The notes below the pieces were generated by a model. That model worked only from the letters and a program-made list of their open reading frames with translations. It was not told the origin of the DNA and searched no databases. The position numbers and the translations under genes are program-made. A stretch of 64,000 nucleotides of DNA from Eudorina sp. 2006-703-Eu-15 (Eukaryota > Chlorophyta > Chlorophyceae > Chlamydomonadales > Volvocaceae), in NCBI GenBank assembly GCA_003117195.1, contig BDSI01000054.1, positions 620,001-684,000 of the forward strand, in the 5' to 3' direction. This document shows positions 12,286 to 21,700 of the stretch, piece by piece (within the stretch, counting starts at the first letter, position 1; each line of letters begins with the position of its first letter).

Positions 12286-13652
12286 AGTCCTGTCCTGCAG
12301 CAAGACCTGGGCTTTGCAGCTCAGCCCTTTTGGGTGAACGTCAGGCTTCGCGACGGAATTGGGAGGAGGGTGCTGAGGGCAGTTGAGGGCGATCTGACAG
12401 CCATCAATTGGGGCTAAGGAGCTGTCTGTCCGGCGATCCACGTTGTCGTGGAGCTGGCAACAAGTAAGGTCAACACGGACACAGGGATAGCTGTTGTTTT
12501 TTTATGAGGTACAGAGTTTTGGAGGTGTACTCGGACCGTACACGACTAGCCGACTCTTGGACGGTGCCGTGTCGAACAACCAGCCCGCCGACCGGAGCAG
12601 CGCCTTGACCTTACTGCAGGATCTGGTTATTTTCACATTCAATTTCTTTGTACGCAATCAGCTGGTGCGCAACAACGCAGACCGCCAACCAGGGCCAGGG
12701 CTGCTGGTGTACAGGACCGTCCAGTACCATCCTTCCGCGCGAATTTCGTGCCCACTGCTCGCTATGTGTTATCCGTTTCCATAATTACAACGCGAATCGC
12801 CAAGATACAACACAGGTTAATAAATTAGGCTCTATTGACCTGCTGGGCGATGGGAGCCAGCAAGTGGAGCTGCGCTGCAAGCGTGCGCTTCCATCCTGTC
12901 GCTGGAGGAGCCTTTCTTGCCCCCGACGGCACGAAGCCCGCCCCATCTGGTTAGCTAGCTAAGGGCCGACGCAAACCCAAAACCAGGACTGAAACAAAGC
13001 CACTGCACCGCTTCATGGAATCCGCCATGTGGGTCTAAACCAATTCCAGCGCGTACCCGTGATGAGCAGTTTGTGGAGAGAGCCGCGACGCAGCGACGGA
13101 TGGATAGACTGACTGCGCTGTTCGGATCCAATCATCCAAACAAGTAAACCCAGGTCGATGCTTAATTAGCGCGCAACGCCTGTGAGGCGTGCGTAATCTT
13201 TCGCGGCGTGTCTCCGCGAGCCGTCGCGGTGCAGCACCACCACCACCATCAGCAGCCCACCGTGCATGCGCATCGATCGGATGACCCACATGTCGTACAA
13301 TATACGACACGCATCCATTCTCTGTCCGGTGCTAGCTCGGGACCTCTCTGTAGGGCCGCCATTCATAGCCGCGGCTTCACGCCCAGCGGCAGATAGACCC
13401 AGGAGGAGCTCCTCCCAGGGATCCCTGCCCTCCAGCTGATCATGATCAATAATCATATATACTGCCCCTGCGCACACTCGGCCCCAAGGACTGGCGACTG
13501 GTGATATGCTCCATGCACCTCCCACTTAAACCAAACAGCCATGCCCACGGTCGTCTGACTCGTATCCGATCTGTGCCATATTTCACGCAGCGTATGAGCT
13601 GCGAAGCAGACCGCCACGGACAACTCTCCCGATTGCAACTTTAGCTAGCTAG
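12286..13652. other. Intergenic, no gene recognised
   Basis: Contains the 5' flank of the LamG gene and the 3' flank of the low-complexity gene. Only short, unsupported open frames are present. Confidence 0.5.
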
Positions 13653-15683
13653 CTAAACGCTCATCCCACTGTCCGCGCCTCCCACGGCGCCTGCCTCCGC
13701 CGCCGCCTCCGCCGCCGCCACCGCCGCCGCTCCGCCGCCGCCACCGCCCCGACCGCCGCTCTGCAGCCGACCCGCCGGCTCGCCCACACCCTCGGCGGGG
13801 CCCTTCACACCGGTCTCCGCCCGCACTCCTCGCGGCTTTTGAGGCCGTCCCTCGCGCGCCTGCAGGGCAACCAACAGCTCGAACGCGGGGTGCCGGGGCG
13901 CGGCCACCCCCGACAGCACCACAGCCACCGCCGCCTCCGCCTCCGCCTCCGCGGACCGCAGCCGCAGCAGCTCCTGCTCCGAAACCCTCCCCAACAGGCT
14001 CGCCAGCAGGTCAGCAGCCTCGACCTCGCTGCCGCCCGCAACTGGCTGCGGCCCTGACCGCGGGCGCGGGTGCTGCTGCCGCTGCCCCTCCGCATCGTCC
14101 TGGCGCAGCCGCTCCCGCAACTGCTGCTCCCGCAGCTGCTGATGCTCCCCCAGGTGCAGCTCCTGCTGAGGGCCGCGGGGCCCTCTGGGAGTTGCACCGC
14201 GGCGGCTTCCGAGGCCGTCGCCGCCGCTACCGCCACCGCCGCCGCCCGTTGCGCTCCTCGTGTGCTGATGACCCCGTCGTCCCTCGGCGGAATGATCTGG
14301 AGCCTCGGACGGGCCCCCCGGCCGCCGACCAGGGCCCGACGCTGCGCCGGAGCTGTCGGCTGCACCTGCAGCAGCGCGGCCGAGACCTTCGCTGCCCTCC
14401 CACTGCTGGCGGCCTTGCCCGCGCCAGTCGCTGCTGGCGAGGACGTCGGCGGAGGCGTTCCGCCGGGGCGGCTGGCCACCGCTCGCGCGTGGCTGCGGGG
14501 CAGCGCGCGGCGGCAGGCCGGTGCCCAGCCCCGTCGCCGCCCTTGCCGTCGCCGCCGCTGAGCTGGCCGGACTGCTGTGCGGCCTCCAGCCCAGGGGTTC
14601 AACACTGGCGGCGGGATGGGCTGGCCGCGGGGCCGCCGCGCCCAGCTGCTGCTGCTGAGACTCGGTCCAGCCGGACTGCGGCTTGTCGACCTGACCGCCG
14701 TACGCCCGGTACGGTGGGGAAGCTCCATCGCCAACGCCGCGAGGTGGGCCCCGTAGAGACCCACTCGCGGACAGGCCCCCGATCGGCCCCGCCGGGAGCC
14801 CGACCGCCGCACCCACGCTGTCGCCTAGGGAGGTGGCGGGATCCTGGGGGCTGGGGAAGGGCCGACGCGCGGAGCCGCTGCCGCTGGGTTCAGCAGCCGT
14901 CCCCCGGCTGCCGCCCGGGGTCTCCCGGCCGGGCGCGGCGGCGCCCGCGGCGCCGCGCGGCGGCGTGGCTGCCCGCCATGCCGCCGCTGTCGGCAGGATG
15001 TAGTCCCCCAGGCTGCGCAGGTGGCCCAGGAGGCCGGACGCGGGGGATGCCCGCCGGGCGTCCGCCGGCTGCAGCGGGGTTCCTTGCTGCGGCCGCCGCG
15101 GCTGCTGCTGCTGTTGCTGCAGCTCCTGTGCCAGATCAGGTCGTGGGCGCTGCAGCGGAGTGGCGGACACGGGGTTGAGGTTCGGGTGGCTGCCACCTGG
15201 CCGCGCCTGTTCGGGTAGCAGTTGCGGCGTCGCCAGCTGCCATTGGGTGCTTGCGCCTCCAGCTTCCGGCATCGAGTTGATAGAGGCAGCCGGGATTGCG
15301 CCAACGGAAGCAGGCTTTGTTTGGGCCTCATGTAGGTTGTGGGGTTGCGAGTCGGCTTTACCCGGCGGTTCGCTGCTAGCGCCGGTGTGAGTGCCGCTGG
15401 GTGCAGGCATTGGTGGCTGATCAGCCACAGGGATCAAGGTCTCGCGGCCCGCCGCGGCTGAGCCGCGCCGCTGCTGGGCCCCAGAGACCTGCTGAGGGAT
15501 GCGCGCTTGTTCCAATGCCCCACTCCGGTCGCCGCATCCGCCGCCAGCGCCACCCAGATCCTCAACAAGGTCCGCCTCGTCTACTACGAAATCTGAGAAG
15601 CCTAGACCGAGAGACCCGTCACTGTCTGAGTCTCCATTTTCGCTCGACTGTGGGCTACTGGGTCGGTTTGACATGCTCAACAA
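13653..15683 (-). CDS. Intronless low-complexity protein, function unknown
   Basis: An open frame of 676 codons without recognisable introns. The first 45 residues are acidic and serine-rich (SENGDSDSDGS, FVVDEADLVEDL). The middle is rich in Ala, Gly, Pro, Ser, Gln and Arg with a Q7 run and is probably disordered. Near residues 580-630 a short, less biased stretch (SEQELLRLRSAEAEAE, then HPAFELLVALQAREG) could form helices. The end is poly-Gly/Ala. No known domain was recognised. Two Mets at the start (residues 1 and 4) are equally usable. GC-rich DNA keeps the opposite strand partly open, but this frame is the longest and has a plausible acidic N-terminus. It is divergent from PYM, with a 439-base interval between the two starts. 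It may be real; family unknown. Confidence 0.5.
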   Translation of the reverse strand: MLSMSNRPSSPQSSENGDSDSDGSLGLGFSDFVVDEADLVEDLGGAGGGCGDRSGALEQARIPQQVSGAQQRRGSAAAGRETLIPVADQPPMPAPSGTHTGASSEPPGKADSQPHNLHEAQTKPASVGAIPAASINSMPEAGGASTQWQLATPQLLPEQARPGGSHPNLNPVSATPLQRPRPDLAQELQQQQQQPRRPQQGTPLQPADARRASPASGLLGHLRSLGDYILPTAAAWRAATPPRGAAGAAAPGRETPGGSRGTAAEPSGSGSARRPFPSPQDPATSLGDSVGAAVGLPAGPIGGLSASGSLRGPPRGVGDGASPPYRAYGGQVDKPQSGWTESQQQQLGAAAPRPAHPAASVEPLGWRPHSSPASSAAATARAATGLGTGLPPRAAPQPRASGGQPPRRNASADVLASSDWRGQGRQQWEGSEGLGRAAAGAADSSGAASGPGRRPGGPSEAPDHSAEGRRGHQHTRSATGGGGGGSGGDGLGSRRGATPRGPRGPQQELHLGEHQQLREQQLRERLRQDDAEGQRQQHPRPRSGPQPVAGGSEVEAADLLASLLGRVSEQELLRLRSAEAEAEAAVAVVLSGVAAPRHPAFELLVALQAREGRPQKPRGVRAETGVKGPAEGVGEPAGRLQSGGRGGGGGGAAAVAAAEAAAEAGAVGGADSGMSV

Positions 15684-16122
15684 TGTTATTAAACAATTGA
15701 TAAAGCCTTAACGTTGCGGGCGCGGGCACGCCTGGGATTCCCGGAGTTCCCGCGCGACGGGTCCTTGGGTCGTTGCACACGGAAGCGAACCGGCGACGCG
15801 GTTGCTGCTACGCAATTCATTATTTAAATATTTCGATCGTTATTAGCCATTACATATTGTCAGCGACTGCTCTGTGCAGTTGCCCACAAAACCGAAATGT
15901 GGCGGCTCGTCCAACTGCTTATGAGGAAACTTATTGTTTGGCTTAAGTGAACAACAAACCCAACACCAATATCACACCATGGCGTGCGAAAAATAAACAT
16001 AGTTAACCCTGTCCGTCACCGTTGTTTTGGGAGCTTTGCAATCCTTCTTGGTCTGCGAATCTCGCCAACGCTGTATTTATTTTAAATTACATCTAGTGAC
16101 CTGCTTAACTGAGTCGGACGAA
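15684..16122. promoter_or_regulatory. Divergent promoter region between low-complexity gene and PYM
   Basis: An interval of 439 bases between divergent starts. It contains an AT-rich core (about 15815-15860, with TTATTTAAATATTTCGATCG), the most AT-rich part of the neighbourhood. It is inferred to hold both promoters; no specific factor site was recognised. Confidence 0.4.
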
Positions 16123-17682
16123 ATGAGCAAGAAGTTGACCGAGGCAACCGTCCTTGAGACTGGCGAAAAAGTTATCGCTGGGAGTGTAAGACCTGATGGA
16201 ACCGTGCGCAAAGAGCGTCGTATCCGAGCGGGTTACGTCCCCCAGGATGAACAGCCGGTGTACCAGTCGCGGGGCACCTTGGTAAGTCGGCGACCAGCAA
16301 GCTGCTGCTGACCCGTCCGTACCCGCGAAGTACGTAAGATCTCCGCCGGTACAATGCGCAGGCAAAGCAGAACGTGCCCACATGTCCCGGCATGGACGAA
16401 GCCGAGAGTAAGAGCGAGGAATGAGGGGGGAGCGGGGCCCGGTTATTTGCTCACGATACCCCCACCCTCACACATTCCTCGAACGGGTGCCCCGCGCGCA
16501 GTCGCTGCTCTGAAGCAGCAAGCGGCGAAGGGTAAGAAGTCAACCGGCGCATCCAACCAGGCACCCAAGGCAACCGCATCCCCAAGGTGAGCCCCCGGCG
16601 GAGGGGGGCAAGGCCAGCCGCGCGGGTCGTCAAAACGCGGTACCGGCAGTGGGCGAACCTTCGAAATCTCGGAGCTCTGGCGCGAGCCCCGTGTAGCGAA
16701 CCACGGCTTCCAAGCACCTGCTACGCGTCCATAAGAGCGAGCGCACCGATGCACCTCCACCCAAATACGCAAACCTTTTGAGTCTTTTGCGCTGATGGAG
16801 GCGTTCCGACAAATGCTGTGGCACCCTTGAAGGCGGTCGACACAGTCGATGCCGACATTCGCAGGACGCGACCTCACCGCACCCCACGCAAGTTACACAA
16901 CCGTCCACACAATACATTGTCCTGACCGCCCTCATCCATCCTTGCCGCCGCCCGCAAGTAGTTCCCAAGCGCCCAAGGCATCAGACTCAGCAGCCGCGAA
17001 AAAGCCGGCGGCAGCGGTAGCGGCGGCGGCGGCGCCGCCGCCGCCGCCGGAGCCCGAGGATCCGAAGGCGGCGCTTGAAAAGCAGATCCGCAACTTGAAG
17101 AAGAAGATCCGGCAGTGCTCCGACCTGGCTGAGAAGAAGCAAACGGGCGCGGCTTTGGACAAGGACCAGGAGGAGAAACTGGCCAAGGCGGTGGTGTGGT
17201 GAGTGGCAGATCCTGCTGATACCTGACTGCACGATCCCCTCGCGGGTGGTGGTGGATTGGTGCGCAGTCCTGGGTAGGGGTTGCTGAGATGAGGCGCCTC
17301 CGAGCACTATGGGCCCATTGGACTCGCCCGGTCGGGATACGGATCCACCTTGTGACGGGTACAAGATAAACTTATAGGATTGTGGACCAGTTGCGTTGTT
17401 CCCTGGGTGTAGGTGAGGGGCAGGGGCACGACCGCCGTCGCGCCCGGAGAATCGTCTTTGTGGCCCCGGCCCGCAGCGCCTGCATGACATTGGTTACGGT
17501 ATCCGTACACACCCGTACGACATGCCTTCAGCACCATGGCTTTCTGGTGCTACGCAACCCGGATCGCCTCTAACGGATCGCCTCTAACGGATCGCCTCTA
17601 AGAACTGCCGCACCCCATGTTGCCCGTCAGGGAGGAGGAGGTGTCGCGGCTGGAGGCGGATCTGGCCAAGCTGGGGATCTGA
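16123..17682 (+). CDS. PYM: PYM, partner of Y14-Mago / exon-junction-complex disassembly factor
   Basis: PYM binds the Mago-Y14 heterodimer of the exon junction complex and the ribosome, and removes the complex from translated mRNA in the cytoplasm. Exons 16123-16281, 16362-16407, 16502-16586, 16959-17198 and 17631-17682 join in phase to give 193 residues. Residues 20-53 carry the Mago-binding signature (SVRPDGTVRKERRIRAGYVP, then QDEQPVYQSRGTL), very close to plant PYM. A short CPGMDEAE segment takes the position of the plant GPPGYEPD motif. The Lys/Ala/Pro-rich middle leads to the conserved C-terminal basic/coiled-coil region (LEKQIRNLKKKIRQCSDLAE, then EEKLAKAV and EEEVSRLEADLAKLGI). Length matches the family (about 200). 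An in-frame upstream Met exists at 16027, but homology begins close to 16123. Transcribed divergently from the low-complexity frame to its left. Confidence 0.92.
17561..17602. repeat. Triple 14-bp tandem repeat in PYM intron 4
   Basis: Three near-perfect copies of GGATCGCCTCTAAC, ending 28 bases before the acceptor of the last PYM exon. Each copy carries a CTAAC, which fits a branch-point consensus, so the array may provide several alternative branch points. Confidence 0.85.
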
Positions 17683-18753
17683 AGCGGCTACAGTAGATGG
17701 AGGCAGGCGAAGAGATAGATCGGGGCCGCTCGGGGAGCCTGACTTGCCCCGTGTGCCCGGATCGCAGTCACGACCTTCCGACTGTGACTGGCAGGCAGGC
17801 AACGCGCGGCGGCGCGGGGCGGAGGGGGTCTGTGCGGAGCGTCTCAAGTGTGGTTCGGGTTTGCGCAGTCCTGCGCTGTCAGCGTCGCGAACATGGGCCC
17901 AACTAACTTCCGGTATTACGTGGGCTAGCGACGGCTGCATCAGGTGGAAAAGGGATTTAGTGCTTAGGTCGTCATATGGCGGCAGTCAGCTGGGCGCTTA
18001 GGCCGTCGTACGGCGGCAATAAGCTAGCATTGCAGTGACGATTTCGCGTGCGTACTCTCATGTTCGGTGTAACGTTCTGGTGCTGTCAATGGTCGATCAG
18101 CATTGTGGTTGATGAGTCGCTGTTTGCCGGCACTCCTTCAGGCTTGAAGTTGTTGTGGTCGACTGGGGTTTGCAAGACGTTTCCAACCGTCGTACGGCAC
18201 TGAACTGTGCCCGAAAATGCCAAATCACAACGAGGGCTTGCATAGGTAGATCGGCAGATATCTGGATATTTCGCAAATGCGGTAGCCTTGATCACTTTTA
18301 AATGTGGTAGCCCAAATCACCATTTAACAGTTCCTTCCGTGCGTCAAAGTTACGTATGAAAGCAAGTGCGTATTGATTGATCAATCAAGTATATAATTTT
18401 GAGTACAAGTCATACAGCATCTTTTGCTGCACTGAAGCGTTCCGGGGACGTTTTCTGTGACTGTGACGCGTGACGGGCGGAGTCTCTTGAAAGATTGTGG
18501 TGAGAATTTGGTAATATGGGTGTTTTTGTTTGCATCTGGGTTCTTCGAGAGGGCATTCGTTACCACTGCATTACGTGTCTTTCTTGACCAAATGTTCTCG
18601 GCAAGACATCCCTTGGACTACAGCTGTTCGAATTTGATGATCACTCCAGCTTGATATTCAAATTGATAATACAGAAGGCGACCGGAACTGTGGACAGACT
18701 CACCTGGGAGGGGTTAACAACCTCACGCACCTCGTGACGTCCAACGACAAGAA
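17683..18753. other. Intergenic between PYM and the F-box gene
   Basis: Holds the PYM 3' UTR (to about 18090) and the F-box promoter. AT-richer than the genes. A short direct repeat GTCGTCATATGGCGGCAGTC / GCCGTCGTACGGCGGCAATA occurs near 17970-18020. Nothing coding recognised. Confidence 0.5.
18068..18072 (+). terminator. Candidate TGTAA polyadenylation signal of PYM
   Basis: The first TGTAA pentamer noticed downstream of the PYM stop codon, implying a 3' UTR of about 390 bases. TGTAA is the usual green-algal polyadenylation signal. No cDNA evidence. Confidence 0.4.
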
Positions 18754-21700
18754 ATGCCGTTCGAGAGTGCGGAACCGTCCACGTCCTGGACCGCACCAGC
18801 CTCAAGCTTCGATGCGCTACCGGATGAACTGCTTATCCAAGTACGACAGGGCCGAAGAACACGATGGCTTGCAGGGCCTTACGCTTGGTACATGGTGCAA
18901 CTCGTCACAGAAAGTCACTGCAAGTCCCCAAGGAATGTCACAGCATTGCCTTGATCTCCAGGCACGCGTCTGCCTGCGGTTGTGTGCGCACCATCTTGCC
19001 CATCGCCTGCGCCTGTCCAAACGCAGCTCCCTCTCCAAGTGCACGTCCCCTTACCGCCCTTACCCTGCTGTTCGCCACCCTCCTCCTCCCCCTCCTCCTC
19101 CCCCTCCTCCCCCGTGACCCATTCCCCATCATGCCGTCCGCGTCATCCCTCCCTTACCCCCTCCCTCACCCCCTCTGACAGCAGCGCAATTTGAAATGTC
19201 TACCAATTTCCTATACCATCCCTCAACCCCTCCCTCCCTCACCACCTCCCTCACCCCCTCACACCCCCATCCAGATTTTCGGCCACTTGGCTGTCGTGGG
19301 CGGCATGTGGGAGGAGGACGACCCGCTGCGGCTGACCTCCCTGCCGTACCGCCAGCCGGACATGGAGATGATGCCCTGCACGGGGCTCCGGGGCTACCCC
19401 TTCCTCGCGCAGGTCTGCCGCAAGTGGAAGCGACTGCTGGCCACACCCATGGCACAGGTATGGCCCGGCCCTGCGGCCCAGGACCGGGAGGGGGGGAGCA
19501 GTACATCATAGGGGGCGGGCGCGTGGCCCCCACATGGATCGGTGGATGACTCGCGGCCGGTCTGAGGCCTCCACGCACGCACCGGCGGCCGGACTTTTGT
19601 TATTGTTGGACGTAGGTCGTGCAGCGAGGTCCCGGGAACTGCCTGTGTATCATATGCAAGGGCGGGCTGATGTGCAGGTCAGGGCAGGACGCCCCTGCCC
19701 GTTTTGATGGAGGGTCCTCCGCAGCGCCTCTCCCGCGTTCTCTTTCTCGAGGGCACCCCTGGAATGCACCCCACCTCCCAACGGTCAAACAACGGCCCTC
19801 CATCCCTAGGGATTTGGGATCCATCCGACAATTACCCAAATCAACCCTTCCCCAGCCCCCTCGCACCATTCCATGGATCCATTCCGGCCCCCGCTCCGCC
19901 CTCGCCGCCGCCGTGCCATATCGCATGCCGCCCTGCCCGCCGCAGCAACTGGTGTGGCGGCGCGTGTGCATAGACCTGGGCCACGAGCTGGTCACCGCCG
20001 TGCACACGCCCCTCCGGTGGAGCAACCAGCGGCCCACCACCGCCGAGTACCAAGCCGCCTTCCAGAGGACTTCACTCAGCGCCAACAAGGTGCGGATGGG
20101 TGGGTGGGTGGGTGGGTGGGTTCGTGGCTGGGTGGGTTCGTGGCTGGGTGGGTGGGTGCGGAGCCGCACTTGGCGCGAAAGGGCCACGGGCTCGCAAGAT
20201 GGGTCCAGAGAATCACTGTTTGCCGATGTGTAGTAGGCTGCTACGCATTGCCCTGACTGGCAGAGCCAAAGCCGACAAGAGGGAAAGTGCCGCGGGGCTC
20301 ACGAGGAGGTCCCCCCCACGCACGCGCCCCCCCATGGTACTACATCGCCGACGCCGGCCGCCTTGCTCCCCGCCTCCGGTCCCTCCCTCCTACTCCCCCC
20401 TCCCTCTGGCAGCAGCGCAGCTTGAATATGTCTACCAATTTACTATACCCTCCCTCCCTGCCCCTCCCTCCCTGCCCCTCCCTCCCTGCCCCTCCCTCCC
20501 TGCCCCTCCCTCCCTGCCCCTCCCTGCCCCTCCCTGCATCTCCCTGCCCCTCCCTGCCCCTCCCTGCATCTCCCTGCCCTCCCTGCCCCTCCCTGCCCCT
20601 CCCTGCCCCTCCCTGCCCCTCCCTGCCCCTCCCTGCCCCTCCCTGCCCCTCCATCCCCGGAGTCAGATCCTGCGCTTCCTGGGCTCCGTGGCTCCCCACG
20701 TTCGCAGCCTGGCGCTGGCCAACACGGAGGGCTTCGACGGCGACGAGGGCGAGTACGTCAGCTTGCTGGACAAACACGACTTCGGGGCGTGCCACCTGGG
20801 CTTCGCGATGGCGCAGCTGGCCACCAACCTCACGGTGCGTTGCGCTGGTGGTGGTGTGGTGTGTGTGGTGTGGTGTTGTAGTGCAGTGTGGTTTGGATAA
20901 AAAAGAAGCCCGCCCGACCCGAACCAAGGACCAATATACTTACCATATTAACCTGCGTATTGGAAAACATGAAAACAGCAACAAGGTGTGGTGTGGAGTG
21001 GTGATGTGGTGCAGTGAAGTGCGATGGCGCTGCGTGGTGCGGCGCTGCGCGACCCACGCCGGGTTAATGGGTCCCCTTGGGGCTGCTGGGGCGAGGGCCT
21101 CCGCCGGGGTTGCAGGGCGGTCCGACCGCTGCGCTCCACGGGCCATCCACGCAAAATCGCACTCGCCGTCGACGGTGCGGCCCGTGGGTGGGGCCTTCGG
21201 TGGCGGGCGGCGGCAATATGGGGCGGCGGCAATAATGATCAGGACGACCGATGACGGCGATCGACCGCATCGCGCCCCTCGTGTACGGTATCGTGCGTCA
21301 TTCAGCGAGGTAGGTGATCACGGTACGCCCGCCCGCCCGCCCGCCCGCCCGCCCGCCTCACTTGTATGTCCTCCCAGGAGCTGGTTCTGTACCGCTGTAA
21401 CGACCTGGTGACGGCCGACAGCGGCGTGTGGAGCCTGGCGGCGCAGCTGCCCTGTCTGCGGCTGCTGGCGGTGGAGGGGCTGCGAGGGACTTTGACCAGG
21501 AGCCACGTGGCGGCACTGGGGGAGCTGAGCAGGGTGAGGGGGCGGCACTGGGGGAGCTGAGCAGGGTGAGGGGGCGGCACCGGGGGAGCTGAGCAGGGTG
21601 AGGGGGCGGCGCGCGGACGGTAGGCAGGCCTGTGCATCGCACGTCTGGTGGTGGCGGAAGGGCTGCGGGCTGCGATCCAAGTACCTGTCCCCTCCTCTGT

